Made by a program: the position numbers and the translations under genes | NCBI RefSeq assembly: GCF_020921035.1 | Contig: NC_063152.1 | Coordinates: 32,346,494-32,410,493, forward strand | DNA from: Rhodamnia argentea | Taxonomy: Eukaryota; Streptophyta; Magnoliopsida; Myrtales; Myrtaceae | Direction of reading: 5' to 3' | DNA: 64,000 bases | Shown here: piece by piece, positions 31,065-48,180 of the stretch | Layout: each line of letters opens with the position of its first letter | How positions within the stretch are numbered: position 1 is the stretch's first letter | The notes under the pieces: model-generated | Database searches by the model: none | Told to the model about the DNA's origin: nothing | The model's input: only the letters and a program-made list of their open reading frames with translations

Positions 31065-34024
31065 GTAATAAATAGACATGGTCACGGGCCGTGAACCGTT
31101 GGTTCCGGTTCGTGAACCGCCGGTTCCAATTCGTGAACCGCGGGTTCCGGTTCGTGAACCGGCGGTTTCGGTTCATGGCCATGATAGAACCAGAACTAGC
31201 CCTTAAAGGGGCAGTCCCAGTTTCGGTTTGGAACTACCGGTTCAAGGGTTGGTTCCGATTTCGAATTTAAAATTTAATTTTAAATAATAAATTATGAAAT
31301 AAAAAAAATTATAAATTATAAATTATAATCAAATTGTACATTGTAATCAAATTTGGGAGGGAAAAAAGGGAGAGGGAAATGGCTTAAACTTAATGAATTA
31401 TCATTAATCGATTACATATATTTTTAGAGATAGAAGAATCAAAACTCGTGTAGTTCTTTTACCTTTGATAATTCCAACTTACATCATCGTCAATCGTCGC
31501 TACCCCTTATGGTACCCGTGGCGGTGGTATCTCCACTATCATCATTGAAGAATTCGTTGTTTCGATCCAGCTCTTGTTGTCGAAATTTATCATTTGTCCA
31601 ATCATGGACATAAGCTTGAGCCTCCAAAGCATTCGGATTTAGTCTTGAATGGCGGTCGTCCAAAATTAATCTTCCAGCGCTAAATGCTTGTTCAACTGCA
31701 ATTGTTGAAGAAAGGGTTGTTAACATCTGTCTTACGATGAGAGCGAGGACTGGGAATTGGGTTGAATGAGTCTTCCACCACACCGGAATTTTGAAATCAG
31801 TGTTGTATTCGGAATCATGGAACTCAAAAACAATGGTTAAATAATTTTCTAATTCGAAAATATTACATGTTGCTTCCTTTTATCTTTTTTGCCTACTAAT
31901 GAGCAAATTGTATCATCTACTAAGTCTACCACTCTCCTTCATTTGTGAGGCACTAGGTTGAGAAAATCTAATATCACCTAAACCATATCTACTACAAAAT
32001 TCATTATATAATGCTACTATAGCGTCTTTAATCTCTACTTGTATAATTTTAATATCTACTGTTTCATTAAAATGTAAACAATCATAATAATAATCATTCA
32101 GATAATCATACAAACCATCTAATTTAGTACGTGGATCGAAAAAAATAGCAACCAAATAAATAAGAGGAATGCGAGCCTAATAATGTAGCCATTTTGCTTT
32201 CATTGCTATAATAGTCGAAGCTAATTGAACATATTTTTCATATTCACAAAAAATACCAGCAATGTTAATACACTTTATTAAAAATAAATACTTAATAGGA
32301 TAATAAACACCAGATAAAGTATAAATTGCATCATTAAAAACTTCCAAAAAATCTAATTTTTTTTTGCAAACAACCCAATCTTGTAGAAGTAAACTAATTT
32401 CATAAACATTATTTAAAATAAACGTACATGATAAATCTTTATAAGCAAAATATTGATGAAGCAACTTGCAGGTAAAATTCCAACTAGTCGGAACATCTTT
32501 TAAAAATCTTTTTGGTTTTTGTTCATGTGATTTACAAAATTTGCCACATTCTTTCATAACTTGGGGACAACTCTATAAAAATTTAATTGCTCTCTTTATT
32601 AGGATGAGAAAGGGCTCAAGAATTCGTAAACCATCTTGTACTCATAAATTTAAAACATGGCAAGCACATCTAATGTGAAAAAATTGTCCGCCAAAATAGG
32701 GTTTACAAATATTTTCTAAATTAGGAATGGAAGCGGTATTTGACGCAAGATTACCAAAACCAACTGAAAAAACTTTATTAATCAAATAATATTATTCTAA
32801 AAATTGCCTAATTATTCTATAATTATTATTGGTCGTATGCCTTTCATCAAATACTCGAAATGCAAGTACTCTTTTTTGAATGTTTCAATTGTCACTTATC
32901 CAATGACATGTGATACCCATATAAGAATGAATTTGCCAAGAATCACTCCAAATGTCGCTACCTATATGCACACGTCCATTGAAATCTGTAAAAAAGTTTT
33001 ACAAAGCCTTTTTTTGTTTTTTATAAACCCTGAAAAGTTCGCGTTTCAGAGTAGTTCTCGGAACTGATTTTGCTTACGGAGTACAAACAGTATTGATCAA
33101 ACAATTCAAACCAAATTTTTCATCGGTAGTAAAAGGTAAATGTTCAATGACAACATATTGAGCTAATGTTTCTTTATAAAGTTCATCACTATAACGAAAT
33201 AAAGGAGAAGTGTTAGGATTGGCGTACCCGAAAATTTATTGTTGTCTGGTGTCAATCCCCGCTTGCGTTGCATGTTTTTGCGTCGGATGCCGACGGTATG
33301 TTACGTAGCCGTCTTCTTTATTAAAATTGTATGATTTCGTACAATATTTACAGTTTATCTTGCACTTGTCTCCGCTTACATGTACCTTGTCAAAGTGTTA
33401 CCATAAGTTAGATGTACTCTCTCAAGCCCGCCCTTTCGGCTTTTTTGCCGCCAACGTTTCTTCGACGCCGGTAGGAGGATAAAGACTTTCTTGCGTTGGG
33501 ACGTCCTCGATGTTAGGAACATAATTGATATTGCTATCATCGTCTACCCAACATGTAAACTCACGAGAATCATATTAATCATGATGTTGAGGATAATCGG
33601 ATTTCTCCATCCCCATTGGGATCGGGCTCTTTCCCCTATTACCAGCTCGGCTTTCACTTGCCATTTTTTGTTAGAAAATTGAGCGTAAAGCCAATTTAGA
33701 AAATTAACAAAATTGAGCCGGGATTAACCAAATTAAAAGAATTTGAGAGAATTGAGAATTGAGAGAATTTGAAAGAAATTATAAGAAAAAATGAAATGGG
33801 AGGAATGGTTTTTATAAGAAATTTAAGAAGAAGGAAAAAAAAAAAAAAAAGGAGGGATAATTGCAACAGCCATAAGGGGGAAAGAGCCATTGGCTCCTTC
33901 CCCCTTATTTATTTATTTTTTTATGGGCGGTTTGGAACCGGCTCGTGAGGGGCCAGGCCGGTTCCGGTTATTCCACGAGCCGGTTGTGGGCCCAAACCGA
34001 CCCGTGGCCATGTCTAGTAATAAG
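31065..34024 (-). mobile_element. hAT transposon, 2.94 kb, with terminal inverted repeats and 8-bp target duplication
   Basis: The element spans 31073-34016. The left end, TAGACATGGTCACGGGCC, matches the right end read on the opposite strand, TAGACATGGCCACGGGTC, with two differences. The flanking 8-mers are GTAATAAA (31065-31072) and GTAATAAG (34017-34024), 7 of 8 identical: the 8-bp duplication typical of hAT. Subterminal CGTGAACCG/GGTTCCGG repeats fill the first 120 bp and the last 100 bp. The transposase is on the minus strand. These features show a complete but disabled hAT copy. Confidence 0.92.
31490..33664 (-). pseudogene. Broken hAT transposase with BED zinc finger
   Basis: On the minus strand an ATG at 33664 opens MASESRAGNRGKSP but meets a stop after about 29 codons. 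Further on is a BED-type finger at about 33255-33375, with CKYC and HPTQKH spaced as C-x2-C ... H-x4-H. Core transposase remnants lie at 32177-32557 and 31913-32155. The C-terminal dimerisation domain at 31490-31783 carries STIAVEQAFSAGR and RLNPNALEAQAYVHDW. Several stops and frameshifts separate the pieces. It belongs to the RICESLEEPER/DAYSLEEPER-like group of plant hAT transposases, but it lies between inverted repeats and shows no sign of domestication. Confidence 0.88.
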
Positions 34025-34670
34025 TGTTCTGAAAGTCTTAAAATTTGTTACGAAAATGTAATCGAGTTCTAAAACTTATAAAAAGTTCAATTAAGTTTTA
34101 AAACTTGTCAAATTAGTGCAATCGAATTCTTTCGTTAATTTTTTCCAATTTAGCTAATAGAAAATGTGATGTGGCTTTTTTTAAATATTTTTTGTTCTAC
34201 GTGGTGATGACGTGGCTAAAATAAAAATTATAAAGTAAAACGATATCTTTTTGGTACAAATCTGATTTTTAATATAATGTTTAGTTAAGTTAAACTAAAG
34301 AATAAGCAAAAAAAAATCAAAAAAGGGAAACACGCACGCACCTGAATTTCCCTTTTTTGTGTTTTTTTTAATTATATTTTCTTACTTTAATATAATTTAA
34401 ATAAAATTTATATTTAAAATCAGACTTGGACTAAAATAACGTTGATTTAGCCTTATGTTTCATATTTTAGCCAAATCATTACTATGTAGGAGTGAGTATA
34501 TTAAAATAAGTCACATCGACATTTTCCAATAACCAAATCGGACAGAGTCAACGAAAGGACTCAATTACACTAATTTGATAAGTTTCAAAATTTAATTACA
34601 CTTTTTATAAATTTTAAAACTCAATTGTATTTGTGGCAAGTTTTAAAACTTTCGATGTACCTTTCTCTTT
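34025..34670. repeat. MITE-like repeat, TTTTAAAACTTGTCA family
   Basis: The left arm GAAAGTCTTAAAATTTGTTACG..AATCGAGTTCTAAAACTT and the right arm TTTTAAAACTCAATTGTATTTG..GCAAGTTTTAAAACTTTC are inverted copies around a GTGATGACGTGGC/CACATCGACAT centre. About 640 bp, adjoining the hAT target duplication. No coding content. Confidence 0.6.
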
Positions 34671-35430
34671 TCACTGCAGAACAGTTCACTGGATCCCACC
34701 TAATAGACCACATGAAATCAACAAACGAATACATCAGTGGGTTGGGCTCCACATGCTATGAGCAGTTTCATCAACTACGTTAGCCAGCGAATCATTGCCC
34801 GTAGGCCTTAAAAGACATAATCACACTGCAGGACAGTGAGCAGTGGGAGTGTTTCCTACCAAACTTTGCATTGTGAGAAAGGAATATGCAAACACTTTAC
34901 AAGACTTATAATTTCCATCGACAAATCGATTGAATCGCCATTTGCGAATGCTTCGAAAAGTGAAAGGTATGCGATCCTACATTGGTTTGGGGAGAGGACA
35001 GTTATCTACTGATGTACATGTCAAAGGAAAAAAAATGGAAATATGTCGAGAGGATCCGTACTTGATCATTCTAGATATTCCTCAGAATCTACCTCAACAA
35101 ATTGAAAATACAACCGTTTAGAAGCTTTTTGCAATAAAGCACACACTCACACTCAAGCCAACCGAGATATGTCCAACCTCAAAACTACAAGTTGAGTCAA
35201 CAAAATTTCCAGTAATCTCCTGTATTTCCGCACTAACAAAGGAGCAGCAACCAGAGGCACGGATGAATTGCGTGCAAATCACATCAGAAAGCAAGAATGC
35301 GGACTCCGTAGCTAAAAGCATGTAAAAGCTTGTTATCTTGATTCTCGACAGTCATAATTACGGTCACACAATCCACAATCCGCTTGGCGCCATTGTTTTG
35401 GGCCAACCGAAATCTTCATATGCCATCCAA
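34671..35430. other. Spacer and 3' flank of the CDPK gene
   Basis: Part of this is likely the 3' UTR of the minus-strand kinase gene. No gene or defined repeat was recognised. Confidence 0.45.
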
Positions 35431-41080
<5,650 letters not shown>

Positions 41081-41088
41081 TGGTGGAG

Positions 41089-41121
41089 AGAGAGAGAGAG
41101 AGAGTCAAAGGCTGGTCAACG

Positions 41122-41157
<36 letters not shown>
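41089..41157. repeat. (GA)n tracts in the kinase gene 5' leader
   Basis: Two GA tracts, at about 41089-41104 and 41128-41157, lie just upstream of the ATG. On the coding strand they read as (CT)n, which is common in plant 5' leaders and core promoters. Confidence 0.85.
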
Positions 41158-41160
<3 letters not shown>

Positions 41161-41254
41161 TTGACTGAACGGAGATAACGCGGTATTTGTTGCAGGGAAG
41201 TTGTCCGAATTATAGCAGGAGGAAAAGTAGGCGTTGAATTTAAGATGAAAATAA

Positions 41255-41301
41255 ATGGGCTTAGGCTCGGGCTTGGGCTTGGGCTTGGGCCTGGGCTTGA
41301 G
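41255..41301. repeat. (GGGCTT)n hexamer tract upstream of the kinase gene
   Basis: Seven or eight imperfect units of GGGCTT (GGGCTTAGGCTCGGGCTTGG...) lie about 180 bp upstream of the ATG, in the likely promoter region. Confidence 0.85.
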
Positions 41302-41392
41302 GAGTTTTCGACGATTTTGAAGCTTTAACAACTCTTAACTCGATTACATGCCAGTCTTCAAACCTCGTTTTACAAAAGACAACGTCCGTGGT

Positions 41393-42565
41393 TCGGGAAA
41401 AATGTCAACAAAGTCATAAACCTATTATATTAATATCAATTCAGTCCTAAATCTTTTATTAATGCCAATTTAGTCTTAAATCTTTTTCATTTGTGTCAAT
41501 TCGATCCATGCGATCAATTTAAATAGGAAATCATTGATGTGAACGCCGGCCGTCCCACATAACACGACCACGTAAGCACTTTTAAATATTTTTTTAATAA
41601 ACTTTTGCATTTTTTAATAATTCTTATATTTTTTTTATTTTTTTTCTTTCTTCTTTTTGTTGTCCTTTTTCCTTCTTTCTGTTCTCTACAACGCCCTTCC
41701 CTTTTCTACGGTGCGGGTGGTCGACCGCAGGCCGCACGCTTGGCCCGTGCTCGGGCTAGCGAGGGCAAGCCTCACCACTGTCGATCCTTGCTCATGCCGG
41801 GGTAGCCTCGGCAGTAGTCTCCGGGGCAAAAGCGACGCTCGGTGAGGCCTCCTTAGCTTGGGCGAGAGTCGTCATCACCGGATCTACGACAGACCCCGAT
41901 TCAATGCTCACCTAACGTTTTAAGACCAACCAACCCAAATTGAAAAAAGAAAAATTGACGACAAAATCGAACGAACCTAACAACAATTGATGGTCAAAGT
42001 TCGATCCAATCTCGACCACAACAAGGCTGTCGTTTCCAAAACGCAAGACGAGTTGAACCAATGACCAAAGCCGACCCACAAAGAAGATCCGATTTGTCCT
42101 CACGCGCTTCCTCCCGACTCCGAGCAAAGCCGGTTGCCCTCGGCCTAGTGAGGCCACCCCGGCCTAGGCAAGGGTCGGTTGTGCCGAGGCTCACCCTCAC
42201 GGGCTGCCCTCGGCCCAGCGAGGCCCAAGAAGGCTAGCCGTCCCGACGTGCGGCCAAGCGGTGGTTGGCCATTTGCAACGCAGAAGAGGGAAGGACGTTG
42301 CAAAGAACAAAAAAAAAAGGAAAAAAAGGAAAAATATAAATGTTATTTAAAAATTTCAAAAAGTTACTAAAAAATTATTTAAAGATGTCCATGAAAACCT
42401 CTACTGTACCACATGGGATGGCTGGCGTCCACGTTAGCGATTTCCAACTAAAATTAACTGGATTGTGCGAATTGGCATAAATGCAAAGATTTAGAACTAA
42501 ATTTGTATCAATAAAATGAATTGATACTAATGCAATAGGTTTATGACTTTTTTGACACTTTTCCC
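41393..42565. mobile_element. MITE-like element, TTTAGGACTGAATTGG family, complete (copy E), 1173 bp
   Basis: The left end TCGGGAAAAATGTCAACAAA and the right end, read on the opposite strand, GGGAAAAGTGTCAAAAAAG are long inverted repeats continuing for more than 150 bp with CATAAACCTAT, AGTCCTAAATC and similar motifs. The flanking 8-mers TCCGTGGT (41385-41392) and TCCGTATT (42566-42573) agree at 6 of 8. The centre (41700-42270) is GC-rich with no transposase. An 8-bp duplication suggests mobilisation by a hAT-like enzyme. Confidence 0.7.
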
Positions 42566-43743
42566 TCCGTATTTCTCAAATATGATGCATGTGCAAGCGT
42601 AACTTAGGAGGGATATAGTCAAGATAAAGCCGCAATGATGCAAACCTACACCCGTCATATTGGTCAAGTTAAGAATGGTTCGACCCAAATAGATAATTTA
42701 AGCTTATTTTGATCCATTTCCATGCAAATACTAATTTATTGGCTTATACCTGATTTGACTCATATCCAACTCATATCTAACCCGACCATTATTGCTAAAA
42801 CAACTCATACCATACTAAAAAGTGAGTGCCGAGCCGGCAAGGACGAGAAACAGTGAAAAAGGTGAATTGAGTTTAAATAAATTGTGAATCTATTTAACAC
42901 CCATATTATTTTGGGTTTTACCTTCCTAAAATCATTTCTGAATATAACTCATTTTGACAGGTCTATACAGACCGTCTGGCACTGATATTGATTATGATTC
43001 TTTTAACAGCAAGAAATCTTACAGCCTCACTACTAGAAAAGGGTATGATGACTCAATGCTTCTCTAAACTGATAGTACCAGACATCAATAAGGCTTCTTC
43101 ACCTCTATCTAATGAGATCGGATTCATCCATAGACCGATACCGCATTATAGTAACCAGACTCCAAAGCCGGTGCAAATTGAAAGAGAGCAGGAAATGCTA
43201 CTAAATGCTGTTAGTTTGTCCACTCTTTTAACTCAAGTCAGTCTCTCTGTGATCCAGAGAACGCTAAGAAATGCAGGGGGAGCACCTAATCAAACAAAAA
43301 GAGCAACAACCCTTGAGTTCAGACCAGAGAAAGCAACGCAATGATCTTGGAGCGAGGCAATTATTTTACATAAACCAAAAGCTGCCAAACCATACACGCA
43401 TAACATTTCACCCCAGAAGCATTTACACATAACCAAGGCTTTATTACATAACCAGAATCCCAGGCAGACAGACGGGACGATCGGCATCCGTTGACCTTAC
43501 AAGTAAAATAACCTGTATTCGCAACCAGCTAAAAATACGCATAAATATTTACAGCAGAGACATGACGACAAAACCAGGACTCCAGACATTAATGACTACC
43601 AACCTAACAATTTGTCCCTTTAATGTTGCCAAAGGGTTGCAACGAATCTCAAGCAAACCAGTAGAGAGGAGAAGGCACACACGAACAGACTTGATACTCC
43701 ATCTACGACACGGTCAAATATGGTGCAAAGTAGACATCGCGAC
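42566..43743. other. Intergenic DNA and 3' UTR of the WRKY19-like gene
   Basis: The part from about 43400 to 43743 is likely the 3' UTR of the minus-strand gene. The 118-codon frame at 42988-43344 has no recognisable features. Confidence 0.45.
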
Positions 43744-45777
43744 TTACATCCAGCTCTGAGGCACCATGGACTTCCCAGTTTTAGATAGATCGATAACTGA
43801 AGCTTCAGTATTAGCTGGCACGAGAGTAGAGCCACTTGCGAGCAGTGCCATCAGACTTCCACCGTGGACCCTACCCTCTGGAACAGATACCGACACGGAC
43901 GAGAGGCCTCCATCCATGACTGGGTAATGAGCGTTGCCGGAGACGTGTGGCTGGAAACCAGAGTAAGATGTGCCAGATGAAGTCACTTCAGAACCTGTAA
44001 CCTTGGTGATGTCAATGCTCGTGCTCTCTGTGGTCACAGTTTCTTTTGCCTTCTCGAGTTGGGTGACCGTGGGGCTCTGCACCATGGGACCCACGACCAT
44101 GGCACCGTGGACCCTCTTATCCTGAACCAGGCCGCTATGAAGTGCACAAAGACCCGTCTTCCCACGAGCAAACGAGTTGCAGGGGCTGCTACCTTCCCCG
44201 CCAAAACCTGACCCACGGTGTCCCCAGGCACATCTCTTGCCACCACCATGCGCCTTGCAAAAGTCAGTGCTGCCTTGAGCGCTCTTGCCGCACCCAGGGG
44301 CCTGGCACCTCTTACCTCCACCATGACGGACACAGAAATCAGTTCGTCCTCTTGCACTCTTCGTGCACCCAGGCACTGCGCACCTCTTGCCTCCCCCATG
44401 GGCTACACAGAAAGCAGTCCCGCCATGAACACTTTTGGTACAGACCCCACCTCCTTGGAAGGAGCACCTCTTCCCTCCACCATGACCCTTGCAAAACGGA
44501 GTACTACCCTCAGCACCTTTGGTGCACCCCGAAAAGGTGCAGCGTTTTCCACCACCATGCGCCTTGCAAAACAGAGTGCTTCCTTGAGCCCCTTTGGTGC
44601 AACCTATGAACTGACACCGGCGGCCACCTCCATGGGAGATGCAAAGGCCGGAAAGGCCTTCTGCACTCTTCGTGCAGCCCTCTCTCTGGCATCTCTTACC
44701 ACCTCCATGCCGTATGCACAAACCAGACTTCCCTCTGGCAGCTCGAGAGCAACCCTCATGGCTGCAACGTCTGCCGCCACCATGGGCGATGCAGAAGTCC
44801 GTACGTCCTTCCGCACTTTTAGTACACCCAAGGAACTCACAGCGGCGGCCACCCCCATGTGCCTTGCAGAAGACTGTCCGGCCCTCAGCTCCCTTGTGGC
44901 AGCCAGATTTCTGGCACCTTCGGCCGCCTCCATGGGAAATGCATCGGCCAGAAGCACCTCTTGCTCCCTTTCCACATCCTTCAACCTGACAAATTTTAGT
45001 ACTACTACGATGCTGCTGTTGAAGTTTCTTTGTTATCCCGGAAGTGCAGGTGACTGAGCTGTTCGGCGTTGTTATTACACTTGAAGACAGGTTTGGAACA
45101 ATTGACGATGAAGCAGCATTTCTGGCATCTTGGTTGAGGAAGAAGCCAGCCTCTTGGTTTAGTAGGGGCAGAGGAATGCCTGCTTTCCAGAGGCATGATG
45201 AAGATTCTACTTCTGCACTTGATGCACAGCCTGTCAATGGAACTCCCTGCCCCAACTTAAATGGCGGGGAATCTGGATGAACGTTGGTTACATCTGATTC
45301 TGAAGGACCAGTTGAAAGACTCAACTCTAGGTGAACCTTTGGTTGCATCCGGAACGCTTTAGTATCTGATGTAGTGACTTTCTTTGGGCAAGGCATCTTC
45401 TCACACCGGAGGTGGAGGGTGAAATCCAAATCGAGATCCATTGACGATTCCTCCTCAGTTTCCTTGGCTGAGGATATTGCAGTGCAAGCAGTTGCCGAGC
45501 TACCCTTGCTGTCAGAAGAACTAGAACATCGGCCTAGCCCAAGGGACAGCGGAGTGCCAACTTGCTGCTGCTCCAGAGTTCCATCAATCAAACTCAATTT
45601 GCGTTTGAGGCCCTTCGATAAAGGCGACAGATGAACAGAAGAGCCAGGGGAATTGAGTCTTAAGATGGTATCATAATCACCTTTAGAGCCTCCAACTTGC
45701 ATAGAACCGCCCAAGAGACTGAAGGGGTTCGAAGAATACTGCACGCTGAAACCCAAATTCTGGAACCGGGGATCCAT
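43744..45777 (-). CDS. Cys/His-repeat nuclear protein, WRKY19-like (loricrin-related), 677 aa
   Basis: One coding exon. The N-terminal 260 residues are Ser-rich and open with MDPRFQNLGFSVQYSS, a conserved start in this plant family. They include a basic KGLKRK (55-60) and two LxLxL motifs, LSLGL (77-81) and LELSL (150-154), of the EAR repressor type. Residues 263-545 hold eleven tandem 25-residue units, C-x4-C-x10-C-x2-H followed by GGG(R/K)R, with first cysteines at 263, 288, 313, 338, 363, 388, 413, 438, 466, 491 and 516. Unit 8 has three extra residues and unit 11 is degenerate. This array is the one found in the N-terminal part of Arabidopsis WRKY19 and in shorter relatives. There is no WRKYGQK domain, so calling it a WRKY factor would be misleading. 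A zinc-binding nuclear regulator is inferred. Confidence 0.93.
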   Translation of the reverse strand: MDPRFQNLGFSVQYSSNPFSLLGGSMQVGGSKGDYDTILRLNSPGSSVHLSPLSKGLKRKLSLIDGTLEQQQVGTPLSLGLGRCSSSSDSKGSSATACTAISSAKETEEESSMDLDLDFTLHLRCEKMPCPKKVTTSDTKAFRMQPKVHLELSLSTGPSESDVTNVHPDSPPFKLGQGVPLTGCASSAEVESSSCLWKAGIPLPLLNQEAGFFLNQDARNAASSSIVPNLSSSVITTPNSSVTCTSGITKKLQQQHRSSTKICQVEGCGKGARGASGRCISHGGGRRCQKSGCHKGAEGRTVFCKAHGGGRRCEFLGCTKSAEGRTDFCIAHGGGRRCSHEGCSRAARGKSGLCIRHGGGKRCQREGCTKSAEGLSGLCISHGGGRRCQFIGCTKGAQGSTLFCKAHGGGKRCTFSGCTKGAEGSTPFCKGHGGGKRCSFQGGGVCTKSVHGGTAFCVAHGGGKRCAVPGCTKSARGRTDFCVRHGGGKRCQAPGCGKSAQGSTDFCKAHGGGKRCAWGHRGSGFGGEGSSPCNSFARGKTGLCALHSGLVQDKRVHGAMVVGPMVQSPTVTQLEKAKETVTTESTSIDITKVTGSEVTSSGTSYSGFQPHVSGNAHYPVMDGGLSSVSVSVPEGRVHGGSLMALLASGSTLVPANTEASVIDLSKTGKSMVPQSWM

Positions 45778-45888
45778 AACGTAACCAAATGCCGATGTGT
45801 ATCCAATAGTCCAAACCTAATGCCAACGCAATAGCAGTCTGCCTGACTTCCGGGATAATGTTATTCGCTACAAAACTACAGTTAGAAA

Positions 45889-45948
45889 TTAGTGGAAGGC
45901 ATACATGCCTCCCCCACTGACAAAACCAGAAGTATCACGGCGGTCCAT
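45889..45948 (-). promoter_or_regulatory. uORF 2 in the leader of the WRKY19-like gene (19 codons)
   Basis: ATG at 45948, stop at 45889, peptide MDRRDTSGFVSGGGMYAFH. It lies in the exon directly upstream of the main ATG, 111 nt before it, and ends before the main frame. A uORF in this place may limit translation of the main protein. Its amino-acid composition looks non-random, but conservation was not tested. Confidence 0.5.
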
Positions 45949-45996
45949 TTTCAACAAATAATTTAATGATCAAATCTCAACAAGCTAAGAAGAGTC

Positions 45997-46029
45997 TCAG
46001 GATGTATGATTGGTGTAATTTGAGGCCAT
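45997..46029 (-). promoter_or_regulatory. uORF 1 in the leader of the WRKY19-like gene (10 codons)
   Basis: ATG at 46029, stop at 45997 (peptide MASNYTNHTS). It begins 13 nt after the inferred splice acceptor at 46043-46044. Confidence 0.35.
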
Positions 46030-48066
46030 AGCTCTCAATTACCTGCAAAGAGTAAATAATTCGGTGTCAAAAATAATAACCTCCAGAAATTCTTAACCAT
46101 CACAATTACTGGTGTTCACAAGGGATAAGTACGCTATCAAAATAACATGTAAAGTTAGTAAATGCTAACACGAATGAATCAATCACCGTATAATCTCAAG
46201 ATTCCACTCATTACATGAGACCACTTAACTGACAGTTCTTACTCAGGGAGTTTATGAGGCTCACTAACTATCCCTCTACTGTAGCAACAGATTAGCATAC
46301 ATATTTTCCTGGACAAGTGACGAGCTACATATCTGTGAACCATAAACACATTTCCACCTATAAGTGAAAGAAAAAACAACAAACTATACTACTGTGAAAC
46401 ATCAGTCTGTCAGAGATATCATTTCTCAGACCTCCTACCAGAACAAAGCAACCGAATACATCTTATCAAAAACAAAGAAGGGGGAAAAATGTGCAAAACC
46501 TTTCATAGAAATTTGTTACACACTAAAGTTGGTTAAGAAATATGTCTGCACTCTCATGCATGTAAAGTGCTTCAAAGTGGAGTGTACAGACAAGAAATCA
46601 ATGCAAGATTTCCGCCAGCAAACATATTTTACATTCTGATTTCAATCCAGCTCAATAGAATTTCCCAGATGTCTTACTCTCTGAGGAAAAGAGCAAATAC
46701 GGATTGCAAACACCAAGCAAAGCAAATGAGGACCTGAAATTCAAAGCAAGGAAATTATCAACACAGGCATAAGCTAAGTTAAACAAATATGTAGCATCGC
46801 ATCCATAAAATCAACAGACATACAGAGTTAAAGTAGTAGATAAATATGTTGTCCAAGACAACAGCTTATAAAGACAAACATGGATGAGATCACCGAACTA
46901 GCACGGGATGAACAAGATGTTGGTCAGGCACAGTAAAAACCAAGAAGTAGCTGTTTATCTCATGATCTTAAGCTATAGGCAAAAGATTATGCAGATCAGA
47001 TGAAAGCACTACAGCAAAACCAAAATAAAATGTAAAATGAAAATCTCACAATCGGGAAGCAAAACACAAAGGTAGCACAAATCCACGATGCAAACAATAT
47101 GCTCGAAGTAGGTGTATTTTTTTGCAATATCCAACTCAGGAGCTCACGGATCACACAGACACCATAGGACAAGTAGCAAGATTGACAAAACTGGATCTTG
47201 ACACGGTACAATGACAAAACAGACTAAAAGAATTGACATACTAATGAAGGAAGGAATGCAGGGGACTGGGTCACCGTTCAGATTCAGAACATAATTGGTA
47301 ATAAATCACTAAGAAAACAGAATATGCAAGAACTCTCCGCAAAGCACAGGGATTCAATCTCGGTACAGTGCTTCAGAATCCCAAGATTGATTATTAATCT
47401 CTACTTATAAAAAGAAAAAAGAAAAAACATATGCACAAGCATAATTGCAGGGGAAATACCAGAAGAAGAAATAGCAAAACGGTTAGCGAATGATTTCATC
47501 ATTTCTAGCTCCAGAAACAAGAAGAACTACAAGCTGGAAAAATTAGCAAAGGTTGGTTTAATCGAACCACTTCTCCAAAGGCCAAGTTTTTGTTGGTTTT
47601 TTTTTTTTTTTCATTTGATTGCTAAAATAGATGCAAATAGCAGGAAGCGAACACTAGAAAGCAAAAACATTCTTCCGTTAATTACTAAGGATATGAGCAC
47701 AATCCAGCTAAACCCTCTTCGATTGGTCAGAGTTTCTTCACAAAAAAAAAAAAAACCCATTTTTGCATATCTCGAATTCTGCTTAGCGAGACTACCACAG
47801 CTCGAATAATTCAGCACACGATTTCGTTCCAGGAAAACAAACAAACCCAGCAAAAAAAAAAGAAAGGACCCGACTTTACGGCAAATCAAAGCGAAACCCA
47901 CAGATTCTGCAGGCGCCCGAAACACAAACCCGGACAGAATTTCAACAGGAGGAGTCGAAATTACGAACACGCGATTGAGAGGGTTGAAGAGGCTGTTCAC
48001 CTTCGAAACTGTGGGCGGCGATTGGATTGAGCCTTCTCGGAGACAACGGGTGGTGGAGAGGAAGAA

Positions 48067-48069
<3 letters not shown>

Positions 48070-48101
<32 letters not shown>
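48070..48101. repeat. (GA)n microsatellite in the leader
   Basis: About 15 GA units, (CT)n on the transcribed strand. Confidence 0.9.
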
Positions 48102-48108
<7 letters not shown>

Positions 48109-48180
48109 ACTGCAGATGAGTGAGAGAGCACGCGTTGAAGAAGGAGATGGACTCGAGTAGGAGGGGGTTTAACAATTGTC

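Larger units (their letters stand above)
45778..48180 (-). promoter_or_regulatory. 5' leader with large intron, WRKY19-like gene
   Basis: A pyrimidine-rich tract followed by TTTGCAG on the minus strand gives an acceptor with the exon starting at 46042. A plausible donor, GAAG/GTGAAC at 48001/48000, lies after a (CT)n-rich leader (48070-48105), typical of plant 5' exons. This implies a leader intron of about 1.96 kb. Transcript evidence is needed to fix it; further splicing within the region cannot be excluded. No protein-coding frame was found in the intron. Confidence 0.5.

Noticed and set aside
31490..33664. Domesticated hAT (DAYSLEEPER-type) host gene
   Set aside because: The frame is broken in several places and still lies between terminal repeats with a target duplication.
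44218..45057. 279-codon plus-strand frame opposite the zinc-repeat gene
   Set aside because: It is the antisense image of the eleven 75-nt repeats; because the repeat length is a multiple of three, stop-free antisense frames follow automatically.
43744..45777. Calling the zinc-repeat protein a true WRKY transcription factor
   Set aside because: No WRKYGQK motif or WRKY zinc finger is present; only the repeat region is shared with WRKY19.
46364..46639. 91-codon plus-strand frame in the leader intron
   Set aside because: It lies within the inferred intron of the minus-strand gene, is AT-rich and has no recognisable feature.
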